Below are positions 16,209-25,416 of a stretch of 64,000 nucleotides of DNA, in pieces (the first letter of the stretch is position 1; each line of letters starts with the position of its first letter). This DNA comes from Saprospiraceae bacterium (GTDB lineage Bacteria > Bacteroidota > Bacteroidia > Chitinophagales > Saprospiraceae), in the NCBI GenBank assembly GCA_016706365.1, contig JADJJU010000007.1, forward strand, positions 124,001 to 188,000. The letters run 5' to 3'. The notes beneath the pieces are model-generated. The model saw nothing but the letters and a program-made list of their open reading frames with translations. It was not told the origin of the DNA and searched no databases. Made by a program: the position numbers and the translations under genes.

Positions 16209-18620
16209 TTATTGTTTTATTAATTCATGCTCCGCAGATACAATATTTTCAATTCCCTTGATTAAGGCATCAGGATTAAATGAAATACTGTCGATACCGG
16301 CTTCAACCAAAAATTTAGCAAAAGCCGGCAGGTCACTTGGAGCCTGTCCGCAAAGACCGACCTTTATCTTATTTCGTTTTGCTGAACGAATTGTTTCCTC
16401 TATCAACCATTTTACTGCCGGATTTTCCTCATTGAATAAATAACTAATTAATGCTGAATCTCTGTCTAATCCCAATGTCAATTGAGTCAAATCATTAGAT
16501 CCAATTGAAAATCCGTCAAATATTGCAGCGAATTCATCTGCTAATAATACATTGCCCGGAATCTCAACCATCATATAAATCTCCAAACCATTTTCTTTTT
16601 GTGTTAATCCATTGTTGGCCATTTCAGCAATTACTTTTTCGCCTTCTTCCACAGTTCTGCAAAATGGAATCATCAATTTGACATTAGTCATTCCCATCTC
16701 GTTCCGAACTTTTAACATTGCCTCACATTCCAAAGCAAATCCTTTTCTATAAAAATCACTGTAATAGCGGGACGCGCCTCTCAAACCAATCATCGGGTTT
16801 TCTTCATGTGGTTCAAAATATTTTCCCCCAATCAGATTCGCATATTCATTGCTTTTAAAATCACTCATACGGACGATCACATCCTTTGGATAGAATGCAG
16901 CGGCTACCATTGACACTGCCTCTGCAAGTTTATCTATGAAATAATTTCTGGTATTTTCATAGCCCTTTGTCAATTCTTTTATTTCCGCTTTCACTGCTTC
17001 ATCCACTACTTTTTCTGGTTCTAAAAGTGCTAAAGGGTGTGCTTTAATTGAATTGGAAATGGCAAATTCTAACCTCATGAGCCCGACTCCCTTATTAGGA
17101 TAATTACTAAGTTCAAAAGCACGGTCAGGATCTGCAAGAATAAACATTGGGGAGACATCCGGCATTGGTAAATGGCTAAAATCCTGTTCAGTTATTTCCA
17201 TTTCCAAAATGCCTTCATACACATTTCCGACCTTCCCTTCAGCGCAACAAATAGTGATTTCCTGCCCATTTTGAATCAGCTCAGTTGCATTGCCGCACCC
17301 GACTACTGCCACAGTCCCTATTTCCCGGGCAACGATAGCAGCATGACTGGTCCTACCACCTTTGTTAGTAACAATCCCTCCGGCTTTTTTCAAAACCGGA
17401 TCCCAATCAGGATTGGTGATGTCAGTAACCAAAATTTCGCCGGCTTGCAATTGACTCCCTTCTTGTGGATTCAATAATATTCGGGCCTTCCCAGTTGCTA
17501 TTTTATCACCTAATGCGATTCCTTTTGTAAGTAATTTTCCCTTTTCTTTAAGGGTATATATCTCATGTATTTGCTTTTTCCCGGATCCATGAACGGTTTC
17601 CGGTCTCGCCTGGACGATGTACAGCTGATTGTTCAGTCCGTCTTTCGCCCACTCAATATCCATCGCCTTTCCGTAATGCTGCTCAATTTTGCAACACCAT
17701 TGGGCCAGTTGGATAACTTCCTTATGAGTCAATGAAAACTCAAGTTGCTTTTCTGCAGCGGTTTCTAAATTTATAATTGATTTTTCCACTGTGGTGCTTT
17801 CATCCTTCTCCGCATACACCATCGTAAATTCCTTCCTGCCGCAACGACTTTTTAAAACCGGGTTCAATTGATCATTCATAAGTGTGGGTTTAAACACGAT
17901 CCACTCATCGGGGGTAACTCTGCCCTGAACAATATTTTCACCCAAACCCCAGCAACTATTAATTATGATAGAGTTTTGAAATCCAGTGTCCGGATCAATT
18001 GTAAATGCAACTCCGGAAGATGCTTTGTCACTTCTGACCATTTGTTGTACTCCTACCGAAATTGCAATGTCAATCCCCGTGAATCCCATGTCATGACGAT
18101 ACTTAATAGCTCTGTCGGTAAATAAAGACGCATAGCAAAGCAGGACTGCTTTCAGAAGCTGGCTTTCACCGCTAATATTTAAAAAAGACTCCATGCGTCC
18201 GGCAAAACTGGCAGTAGGCAAATCTTCAGCAGTGGCACTGCTTCGAACAGCAACATCAGCATTTGCAATTCCACATTCTTTGGAAAGAGAATGATATGAT
18301 TCATTGATGGCATCAATTATATCTTGTGGAAATGTTCCGGCCAAGATCAGGGTTCTGGCTTTTTCTCCTATTATAGAAAGATTTGAATAATTTTGTGTGT
18401 CCAGGGAGAATAACAAGTCTTTCAGTTGTTGTACAATCGAATTATGTTCGCAAAAAATGCGGTATGCGTTTGCGGTGACTGCAAAACCATTAGGTATACC
18501 AATACCTATCGGATTTAGCTGGTTGTACATTTCACCAAGTGAAGCATTTTTTCCACCGACTTTTGCAATGTCAGAAATGCTGATATTGTTAAAAAATAAT
18601 ATATAATCCTTGCTGTTCAT
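16209..18620 (-). CDS. ppsA: Phosphoenolpyruvate synthase
   Basis: An 803-residue enzyme that makes PEP from pyruvate and ATP, releasing AMP and phosphate, the entry to gluconeogenesis. The ATP-grasp N-terminal domain (GGKNASLGEM, VRSSATAEDLPTASFAGR), the swivelling domain with the phospho-histidine His426 in GGRTSHAAIVARE, and the C-terminal PEP/pyruvate barrel (LRGASRYYS, EIPGNVLLADEFA, GSNDLTQLTLGLDRD, GLCGQAPSD with the catalytic Cys) are all present and in order. The length fits bacterial PEP synthases. It is the first gene of an operon with the SDR gene. Confidence 0.93.
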   Translation of the reverse strand: MNSKDYILFFNNISISDIAKVGGKNASLGEMYNQLNPIGIGIPNGFAVTANAYRIFCEHNSIVQQLKDLLFSLDTQNYSNLSIIGEKARTLILAGTFPQDIIDAINESYHSLSKECGIANADVAVRSSATAEDLPTASFAGRMESFLNISGESQLLKAVLLCYASLFTDRAIKYRHDMGFTGIDIAISVGVQQMVRSDKASSGVAFTIDPDTGFQNSIIINSCWGLGENIVQGRVTPDEWIVFKPTLMNDQLNPVLKSRCGRKEFTMVYAEKDESTTVEKSIINLETAAEKQLEFSLTHKEVIQLAQWCCKIEQHYGKAMDIEWAKDGLNNQLYIVQARPETVHGSGKKQIHEIYTLKEKGKLLTKGIALGDKIATGKARILLNPQEGSQLQAGEILVTDITNPDWDPVLKKAGGIVTNKGGRTSHAAIVAREIGTVAVVGCGNATELIQNGQEITICCAEGKVGNVYEGILEMEITEQDFSHLPMPDVSPMFILADPDRAFELSNYPNKGVGLMRLEFAISNSIKAHPLALLEPEKVVDEAVKAEIKELTKGYENTRNYFIDKLAEAVSMVAAAFYPKDVIVRMSDFKSNEYANLIGGKYFEPHEENPMIGLRGASRYYSDFYRKGFALECEAMLKVRNEMGMTNVKLMIPFCRTVEEGEKVIAEMANNGLTQKENGLEIYMMVEIPGNVLLADEFAAIFDGFSIGSNDLTQLTLGLDRDSALISYLFNEENPAVKWLIEETIRSAKRNKIKVGLCGQAPSDLPAFAKFLVEAGIDSISFNPDALIKGIENIVSAEHELIKQ

Positions 18621-18986
18621 TATTGGTAAATTCTGGGAGATGTAAATTAACTTTTATAAAAAATCCTTCACCATGGCAATTACCTGGTTTAGTTTCATAT
18701 TTTCAGAAGTCTCAAAAGATTTTCGTTTTGGCAACAGTTGATTGAAATTCACAATTAATGTTAATTGTGTAATCTTCATTTCTGAGGGTCTAAAAACATA
18801 CAATTTATCTTCTTGCTTTATTGGTTCAAGCACATTTTAAGGGAAATTGCTTGTATGATGTTTTTTTTCGTTCCTCAATATCAGTACAGACTCCACTAAG
18901 TTTGATTAAAAGGGCAGAGAATCTCTGCCCTTTTGAAGCATAGCAGTGCTCACTTATATTTCCGGATAGCTTTTGCTGAAATAAGA
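18621..18986. other. Intergenic region, 366 bp
   Basis: The gap between ppsA and hsp20, both on the minus strand. It holds the hsp20 terminator (18908-18934). The rest should contain the ppsA promoter, but I see no convincing -33/-7 pair. Confidence 0.5.
18908..18934. terminator. Terminator downstream of hsp20
   Basis: A perfect 12-bp stem AAAAGGGCAGAG / CTCTGCCCTTTT with a 3-nt loop. Read on the minus strand it ends in a T tract, as expected about 50 bp after the hsp20 stop. Confidence 0.88.
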
Positions 18987-19460
18987 TTATTCTACAGCAA
19001 TTTCTTTCGCAGGTTTTCTTTTTGCATCTGCAATTTTTGGCAGATGAACCTTTAGTATTCCGTTTTCGTATTCTGCCTTGCTTTTTTCTGCATTTACTGT
19101 TGCCGGTAAAGTAAAGGACCTAAAGAATGCACTATAGTTGTATTCTCTGCGGGTAAATTCATTTCCCTTCTCTTCTGTTTCCTTTTCTTTTTCCACCTTT
19201 ATTTCCAGGCAGTCATTATTAACTTCAACTACAAAGTCCTTTTTTTTCAGCCCGGGAGCTGCCAATTCTACAATATACTCCTTTTCAGTTTCCCGGATAT
19301 TAGTGGCCGGCAGCCTACCGAATGCAAGAGTATCAGCCATCATAGGTTTTGAAAATATAGAATCGGTAAAGAAATTTTCAATGTCAAATAAATCTGACAA
19401 GTTGCTTCTAAGGGACGGAAATCCATTTCCATTCCCTCTTTTTTTGAGTAAAGTATTCAT
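18987..19460 (-). CDS. Small heat shock protein, Hsp20/alpha-crystallin family
   Basis: A 157-residue ATP-independent chaperone. The alpha-crystallin domain runs from PATNIRETEKEYIVELAAPGLKKKDF to the signature YENGILKVHLPKI near the C-terminus, ahead of an Ala/Lys-rich tail. The phenylalanine-rich N-terminal arm (DLFDIENFFTDSIF) is typical. Such proteins hold unfolding clients during stress. The gene is monocistronic, with a strong terminator downstream. Confidence 0.92.
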   Translation of the reverse strand: MNTLLKKRGNGNGFPSLRSNLSDLFDIENFFTDSIFSKPMMADTLAFGRLPATNIRETEKEYIVELAAPGLKKKDFVVEVNNDCLEIKVEKEKETEEKGNEFTRREYNYSAFFRSFTLPATVNAEKSKAEYENGILKVHLPKIADAKRKPAKEIAVE

Positions 19461-19771
19461 AATGTTCTTGTTTATAAATTAAAAAAATGAATCAGGAAGA
19501 ATACCCGCAGCTGCTTAAATGGCTATAAAATTCATTTTATGGTTTGAATCATTCCATTGTAAAAATATATCAGTCTACAGCTTTAAAAAATGATTTCTAT
19601 CACTGTAATAAGTGATTATTAGCAATAAACAATCTCATGCAAGTCCGTCACTTTCATTCCTAATTATTTCTCTTTAAAAGATATTATGCATTTAACTATA
19701 TTTGACACTGACTTAAGTCTCCCATTCCTCAGCTGATATAGAATCAAGTTTTATTAAAACAAAGCACTCTG
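19461..19771. other. Divergent intergenic region between hsp20 and the YitT gene
   Basis: A 311-bp region that must carry both promoters. A TATATTTG at 19697-19704 (plus strand) matches the Bacteroidota -7 box about 70 bp before the YitT start, but no good -33 TTTG lies 19-21 bp upstream of it. I did not find a CIRCE-like heat-shock operator. Confidence 0.45.
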
Positions 19772-20668
19772 ATGTCCAACAGTATAAATGAAAGTGCGGT
19801 AAATGCCATGCAATCACTTTTAACTTTGAGTAATCTGATACAGCTATTATTAGGAGTAATTCTGGTAGTATTTGCACTCAAAGGATTTATGATTCCAAAC
19901 CATTTTTTAGATGGAGGAATAATAGGGATATCCCTCCTATTGCATGAAATTTATGGAATCAATCTAAGCTTGTGTTTGATTATTGGAAATATTGGTTTCT
20001 TAATTCTAGCCTATAAAAAAATATCCAAAGCACTTGCCATTAAATCCCTGGTTGCGATTATACTCCTGGTTGTTGGGCTGGAGCTGGTTCATATTGAAGC
20101 TGTTACTACTGATCATATTCTCACTGCAATATTTGGTGGAGCCATACTTGGAATAGGAATTGGGCTCATCATCAGAACTGGAGCTGCCATTGACGGATCG
20201 GAAATTTTGGTCGTACTTACCCGTCAAAAAATTGGGTTAAGTATGAGTGAGGTAATTATTATCATGAATACTATTCTGTTTCTTATCATTGCCTTGAAAC
20301 TTGGAATTGAAATTGCTATGTTTTCCATCATTACCTATTTCACCGCTGCAAAAATGATTGATTATGTAGTGGATGGAGTCGAGCAATTTACAGCACTTAC
20401 CATTATTTCCGGGCAAAGTGAATTAATTAAGAATATCATTGTAGTTGATTTCGGAAAAGGAATTACAGTCTATAAAGGAGAAAGAGGATACTTACCAGGT
20501 ATGATAGACATCAAAAACGATTGTGATATCATAGTAACCATAGTTACCCGACTGGAGCTTTTGAACATTAAAAAGGCAATCAAAGATGCAGATCCAAATG
20601 CATTTCTGTATGTTAACACCGTTAAAGAAGCAAGTGGTGGTATCCTTAAAAAACTCAATGCACATTAA
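19772..20668 (+). CDS. YitT family membrane protein
   Basis: A 298-residue inner membrane protein with about six hydrophobic segments. It shows the YitT pattern: GFMIPNHFLDGGIIGISLLLHEIYGI, then GIGLIIRTGAAIDGSEIL, and a C-terminal cytoplasmic DUF2179 domain with KGITVYKGERGYLPG and a final DPNAFLYVNTVKEASGG. The family is widespread and has no established substrate. The HD-domain gene starts 9 bp downstream, so the two share a transcript. Confidence 0.88.
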   Translation: MSNSINESAVNAMQSLLTLSNLIQLLLGVILVVFALKGFMIPNHFLDGGIIGISLLLHEIYGINLSLCLIIGNIGFLILAYKKISKALAIKSLVAIILLVVGLELVHIEAVTTDHILTAIFGGAILGIGIGLIIRTGAAIDGSEILVVLTRQKIGLSMSEVIIIMNTILFLIIALKLGIEIAMFSIITYFTAAKMIDYVVDGVEQFTALTIISGQSELIKNIIVVDFGKGITVYKGERGYLPGMIDIKNDCDIIVTIVTRLELLNIKKAIKDADPNAFLYVNTVKEASGGILKKLNAH

Positions 20669-20677
20669 CTACAGCTT

Positions 20678-21256
20678 ATGACATCAAAAGAATTTGACAG
20701 TCTAAAAATTGAAGTAATAGACAGATTACACAATAAGCTGTCAGAACATCTTTACTATCATTGTCCACAACACACAGAAAGAGTGTTGAAAGCTGCCGTG
20801 TTTATAGCCAAAAAAGAAAAGATTAAAGGGCACGATTTGCTTTTAATTAAATTAGCTGCCTTATATCACGACTATGGTTTTGTGAATACTTATGCTAATC
20901 ATGAAGAAGAAGGCTGCAGAATTGCTGCTGAAGAGTTGAAAGTTATGGGTTTCAACAGTTCTGATATACAAAAAATATGCGGAATGATTATGGCAACAAA
21001 GATTCCTCAACAAGCACATAATATACTTGAGCAGGTTGTAGCAGATGCCGATCTGGAATATTTAGGGACAAAAGATTTTGACCATATCAGTAAGAAATTA
21101 TATCTTGAGTTACTATACCGGAACCCTGAATTGACGATTGAAAATTGGAATAAAATTCAGGTGGACTTTATGGAAAATCACAGATACTTTACTGATTATG
21201 CCAAAAAGAATCTGGAAGAAAAAAAGCGGGAGCATTCAGACAAATTGAAAATTTAG
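20678..21256 (+). CDS. HD domain phosphohydrolase-like protein
   Basis: A 192-residue all-helical protein with an HD metal site: His residues in CPQHTERVLKAA, the HD pair in ALYHDYGF, and the C-terminal aspartate in ADADLEYLG. It resembles small HD hydrolases that act on nucleotides or phosphate esters; the substrate is unknown. It is translated right after the YitT gene (9-bp gap). Confidence 0.82.
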   Translation: MTSKEFDSLKIEVIDRLHNKLSEHLYYHCPQHTERVLKAAVFIAKKEKIKGHDLLLIKLAALYHDYGFVNTYANHEEEGCRIAAEELKVMGFNSSDIQKICGMIMATKIPQQAHNILEQVVADADLEYLGTKDFDHISKKLYLELLYRNPELTIENWNKIQVDFMENHRYFTDYAKKNLEEKKREHSDKLKI

Positions 21257-21381
21257 GTTGAAATTTTTTAGAATTTAAATAAGTTGTAGGTACCATTAAT
21301 CTTATCACATTTCATTAATATATAAAAGAGAACCTTAAAAATACGGCCGACACTAGACCCCGGGGCTTGATGTTTTTGTTT

Positions 21382-21401
21382 AAAATACCAACTGGTATTT
21401 T
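21382..21401. promoter_or_regulatory. 20-bp palindrome, candidate operator of the DyP operon
   Basis: A perfect inverted repeat, AAAATACCA-AC-TGGTATTTT, with 9-bp arms and a 2-bp centre. It lies about 70 bp before the first gene of the membrane protein/DyP/catalase-like operon. The size, symmetry and TACCAACTGGTA core suit a TetR/AcrR-type dimeric repressor. No regulator gene of that kind is in this window. Confidence 0.6.
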
Positions 21402-21472
21402 GCATTAAGCACTTATTGGAGTTTGCTACAGCACATTTGTTTTATCATTACTGTCGTAATCTTAACATAACT

Positions 21473-22744
21473 ATGGCAAAAAGGACCGTACATCAGAATC
21501 CGATTACACTGATTATCCCTATAATCCCGAACAATGTGGATCTGCTCAGGGCGGCCCTCAAGATCATTAAACAGGATATGGCGGAAGGCCGAAATTTATA
21601 TTTTTCCGACATTCATACTATCCATTATGCCAGATGGATTATTATTGATGATAAGGATGAAATTGGTAATCCTGAACACGAAAAAGCGAAATTGATTTTC
21701 TCTTCCAATTTTGACGGCAGCATTGAAGCTCAGTTACGAGACTTGTGCACAATTACTGCAGATCTTAGCGATCATATCTACCAATATTGTGTGGATTACC
21801 CCGAAAAACATCTTCGAACTCCTGAAAATAGAATGAATTACCTGAGACAATGGAATGTTCCTGCTGCTTCATTCTTCAGAGGATCACCAAACCGTTCACT
21901 TGAACAAATTAGAAATGAAAGTAAGCTGCGTAATCATCTTAGAAAAATTCTGGATGAAAGAAGCTGGGAATCGTATTCCCCAAAAACAGTCCACCAAAAA
22001 TTAGTAGCAGAAATCAAGTCAAATCCTGAGTTCAGATGGGCAGATGAGCCTTTTAATATGCCGCGAATCAACTGGCCGGGTATGATTATCACCGGAATAG
22101 TTTTGCTCATTTTGTCACCCCTGATCATTTTATTGGTTCTTATCATTCAGTATTTTTATGAAAGGAAAGACACATATTTTATGCTGAAAAGGAATGAACT
22201 GGACGAAACCCGCATCAAGGAATTAGAAAAAGACGAAGATTTTGAATTTCAAAATCAATTTACACAACTGGTTTCTATGAAAGCGGGAAAAATGAGACTC
22301 TTTACCTTTAAATTTATGATGATATTTTCCAAAGTGCTGATCAGGTTTCTATTTGTAAAAGGAAAATTAATGGGAATACCGACCATACATTTTGCCAGAT
22401 GGGTATTATTTGATAATAATAAAAGAGTGCTTTTCTGTAGCAACTTTGATGGAAGCTGGCAGCAATACCTGGGGGATTTCATTGATCAAAGCGGTTGGGG
22501 TCTAACAGGAATATTCTCCAATACAACAAATTTTCCAAAGACAAGATTTCTGTTTTTTGGAGGAGCCTATGATGAAGAGCATTTTTTGGCCTGGAGCAGG
22601 AATACAGAATTACCCACTCAGGTATGGTACAATGCTTACCCGGAGTTGTCCATCAAAAATGTGAATAATAATTCCCTCATCAGATCACTTCTATATAAAA
22701 ACCTATCCGGGAAAAAAGCTGAAGCCTTTTTGAAACTCATATAA
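21473..22744 (+). CDS. Undescribed membrane protein with a duplicated domain, DyP-associated
   Basis: A 423-residue protein from the ATG at 21473 (MAKRTVHQNP); the open frame extends 19 codons upstream. I do not recognise the family. Two copies of one domain are visible. The first has TIHYARW (about 49-55) followed by LIFSSNFDGS (about 74-83). The second has TIHFARW (about 303-309) followed by LFCSNFDGSWQQYL. Between them is a single strong membrane segment (GMIITGIVLLILSPLIILLVLIIQ, split by no charged residue), followed by charged sequence. It begins an operon with a DyP peroxidase (9-bp gap) and a catalase-like protein. The paired H-x-A-R-W and S-N-F-D-G motifs could form a ligand or haem pocket; that is inference. 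Confidence 0.75.
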   Translation: MAKRTVHQNPITLIIPIIPNNVDLLRAALKIIKQDMAEGRNLYFSDIHTIHYARWIIIDDKDEIGNPEHEKAKLIFSSNFDGSIEAQLRDLCTITADLSDHIYQYCVDYPEKHLRTPENRMNYLRQWNVPAASFFRGSPNRSLEQIRNESKLRNHLRKILDERSWESYSPKTVHQKLVAEIKSNPEFRWADEPFNMPRINWPGMIITGIVLLILSPLIILLVLIIQYFYERKDTYFMLKRNELDETRIKELEKDEDFEFQNQFTQLVSMKAGKMRLFTFKFMMIFSKVLIRFLFVKGKLMGIPTIHFARWVLFDNNKRVLFCSNFDGSWQQYLGDFIDQSGWGLTGIFSNTTNFPKTRFLFFGGAYDEEHFLAWSRNTELPTQVWYNAYPELSIKNVNNNSLIRSLLYKNLSGKKAEAFLKLI

Positions 22745-22753
22745 TTTTATAAT

Positions 22754-24181
22754 ATGGAAGTACTTGAACTAAATGATATCCAAGCTTATGTGATTCACGA
22801 TTATGACAAAATGATATTCTCCCGTCATGTACTGCTCAGAGTAAATGATAAAGAATCAGCCAAAAAGTGGATTGCAGGCATTGCATGTGACATCACACAT
22901 GCAATTGCACATCCTGAAACGGAAGAAAATCATCATCCACAAACAGCCCTGAATATTGCTTTTACTGCTACGGGCCTGGAAGCATTAGGCTTACACGATG
23001 ATAATATCAAGGCTTTTAGCAGGGAATTTCGGGAAGGGATGGATACGCCACACAGACGTAGAATGTTGGGAGACTCAGGAAATAGCAGTCCCGACACCTG
23101 GTCCTGGGGTAATGCAACTCAGGAGCCTGTTCATATTCTGCTTATGGTTTTTGGTATCAATGAGGAAGTATGCCTGAATTATTTCGAAAAATTACAATCA
23201 GAATACCTGGCACTTGGATTATCAGAGGGATTAAAGTTGGATGGGCAGACTTTGGAAAACAACAAAGAACATTTTGGTTTTCGGGATGGAATATCTCAAC
23301 CAGTTATGTATGGAAGTGGCATTCAGGGACCTAAGAATGATATGGTTCAGCCAGGCGAATTTATTATGGGCTACCAAAATGAGTATAAAGTCTATCCTCA
23401 ATCTCCCCTGATCATGCATGAGCAGGGCGAAATCAATCTTCTGCCTGCAGATGCAGCGCAAACAGGCAAAAAAGATCTGGGGAAAAACGGTACTTACCTC
23501 GTCATCCGTCAAATGGATCAGGATGTTGATGCCTTCTGGAGTTTCATGAATGAAAATACTAAAAATGAGGATGGTTCTGTTAACGCACTTGAGAGTACCA
23601 AGCTGGCCTCTAAAATGCTGGGGCGATGGCCGGGTGGAGCTTCGGTCACAAAATTTCCGGATCGGGACCCCGGATTTATCAGCAATGACAATGATTGTGG
23701 ATACGCTAAAAATGATGCGGAGGGAATGAAATGTCCCTTTGGTTCCCATCTGCGGAGAGCAAATCCAAGAGATAGTTTTGAAGATAATGGAGCCAAACTC
23801 TCTGTGACACTTAGCAACCGACACCGCATCATACGCCGCGCAAGGTTGTACGGCGAACCCATCATTGGATCCCCGACGAATCACAAACCATCCGGTCCGG
23901 TAGGAATTTTATTCAATTGCTTCAATGCAGATATCAGCAGACAATATGAATTTGTTCAATTCACCTGGGCCAATTCTCCCAAGGTTAAAGAGCTTTATAA
24001 TGACCCTGACCCCTTCATAGGAGCTCAGGAATCATCCGCTGAGTTGCAACAAAATTTTACTATCCAGAGTAAACCCGTCAGTAAAACAATTACAGGACTT
24101 CAACGCTTTGTAACAATCCGCGGAGGCAGCTACTTCTTCTTCCCTTCCATTACAGCCATCAGATATATCAGCACCATTTAA
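22754..24181 (+). CDS. DyP-type peroxidase
   Basis: A 475-residue haem peroxidase of the dye-decolourising family. The signature GFRDGISQP (about residues 175-183) provides the distal Asp. The proximal haem-ligand histidine is expected in SHLRRANPRDS (about 330), and the C-terminus shows RGGSYFFFPS. No signal peptide is visible, so it is likely cytoplasmic or held at the membrane by its neighbour. DyP enzymes oxidise bulky substrates or handle peroxides. It sits between the duplicated-domain membrane protein (9 bp upstream) and the catalase-like protein (16 bp downstream), so all three are likely made together. The length is at the upper end for the family. Confidence 0.9.
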   Translation: MEVLELNDIQAYVIHDYDKMIFSRHVLLRVNDKESAKKWIAGIACDITHAIAHPETEENHHPQTALNIAFTATGLEALGLHDDNIKAFSREFREGMDTPHRRRMLGDSGNSSPDTWSWGNATQEPVHILLMVFGINEEVCLNYFEKLQSEYLALGLSEGLKLDGQTLENNKEHFGFRDGISQPVMYGSGIQGPKNDMVQPGEFIMGYQNEYKVYPQSPLIMHEQGEINLLPADAAQTGKKDLGKNGTYLVIRQMDQDVDAFWSFMNENTKNEDGSVNALESTKLASKMLGRWPGGASVTKFPDRDPGFISNDNDCGYAKNDAEGMKCPFGSHLRRANPRDSFEDNGAKLSVTLSNRHRIIRRARLYGEPIIGSPTNHKPSGPVGILFNCFNADISRQYEFVQFTWANSPKVKELYNDPDPFIGAQESSAELQQNFTIQSKPVSKTITGLQRFVTIRGGSYFFFPSITAIRYISTI

Positions 24182-24197
24182 TCTAAAAATATTGATA

Positions 24198-25235
24198 ATG
24201 AAAAAAGAAATAGCAAAAGAGTATCCTCCGGAAAATGAAAATTTCTATATAGATCAAATGGTAGATGAGCTGAAAAAGCAAATGGATGAATTGTTTCCAC
24301 GCGGGACAGATATGCTTCGGCAGGCAGAGACTAAAATGCATGGCTGTCTGAAAGGAACATTTACCATTCTTCCCGATCTGGACCCACAGTTACAGGTTGG
24401 AGTATTTGCAGTGCAAAGGAGTTACGACGCAATCATCCGGTTTTCTAATGCAGCAACCGGTAACAAGAAGGACTCTGCCAAAGATCAAAGAGGGATAGCT
24501 GTCAAACTTCTGGGTGTGGAGGGTGAAAAATTAAAATCTGATGAACACCTCAGTCAGACGCAGGATTTCATCGGGCTCAATTATGAAACATTTGTATCAA
24601 AAAGTGTCGAAGAATTCAGTGGGGTTATAAAATCATTCACTTCCGGCAAATTAAAATTGTTTTTGTTTATTCTCAATCCTTTCCATTGGAGTCTGATGTA
24701 CAGAATTTTTAAAGCTAATTCTGTGATTGGAAGTCTGGTTGAACAAAATTACTTCAGTACGACACCCTATCAGTTTGGTTCACAAAGAGCCATCAAATTT
24801 ATGTTCAAATCCACCTTGAATTACAAATCGCCGATACCAAAAAATGACCCTGATTTCCTGAGACAACAGTTAATTGCTTACTTGGAGAATGCTGATATTA
24901 ATTTCGATTTCATGGTTCAATTCCAGGAAGATGCAGATAAAATGCCGATCGAAGATCCAACTGTCAAATGGAAATCCCCATATGTCAAACTTGCAACGCT
25001 GCATATTCCGAAACAAGATTTTGATACCGATGAAATTAAGGAATTTGCTGAAAGATTATCATTTAATCCATGGCATTCACTTACAGTTCACCGGCCACTG
25101 GGTGGATTAAACCGGGCAAGACTTGCCATATATAGTACACTTTCAAGATATAGAAATAAATCGAATGGCATCAAAAGTGAAGAGCCATCAAAATGGAAAC
25201 TGACAATAAATAATCAGCGAAATGTGCATTATTAA
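24198..25235 (+). CDS. Catalase-like haem protein
   Basis: A 345-residue protein of the catalase superfamily, shorter than true catalases. It keeps the distal histidine in KMHGCLKGTF (His48 from the ATG at 24198), the substrate-channel region IIRFSNAATG, RGIAVKLLG, and the family ending FNPWHSLTVHRPLGGLNRARLAIY with the proximal R-x-x-x-Y ligand. This truncated form resembles catalase-related proteins that act on organic or fatty-acid hydroperoxides rather than hydrogen peroxide; the substrate here is unproven. It is the third gene of the DyP operon. Confidence 0.85.
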   Translation: MKKEIAKEYPPENENFYIDQMVDELKKQMDELFPRGTDMLRQAETKMHGCLKGTFTILPDLDPQLQVGVFAVQRSYDAIIRFSNAATGNKKDSAKDQRGIAVKLLGVEGEKLKSDEHLSQTQDFIGLNYETFVSKSVEEFSGVIKSFTSGKLKLFLFILNPFHWSLMYRIFKANSVIGSLVEQNYFSTTPYQFGSQRAIKFMFKSTLNYKSPIPKNDPDFLRQQLIAYLENADINFDFMVQFQEDADKMPIEDPTVKWKSPYVKLATLHIPKQDFDTDEIKEFAERLSFNPWHSLTVHRPLGGLNRARLAIYSTLSRYRNKSNGIKSEEPSKWKLTINNQRNVHY

Positions 25236-25416
25236 AAAAAAATTCATGATTGATCTTAAGATTTGCTAATATTGGCATCAATGGAATTTTGAACCAGGAA
25301 GCAGTAAGGCACATGATATCGTCTCCGAAGATTCAATCCATTATATTTCTATTCTTTGATAAAATATTTTATCATAAGAATGGAGTTTTGAAGATTAGGC
25401 AACTAACGCTATCAGT

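Noticed and set aside
23231..23884. A 217-codon open frame antisense to the DyP peroxidase gene
   Set aside because: The DyP frame is fully supported by conserved motifs; the opposite frame has no recognisable domain and mirrors codon bias of the real gene.
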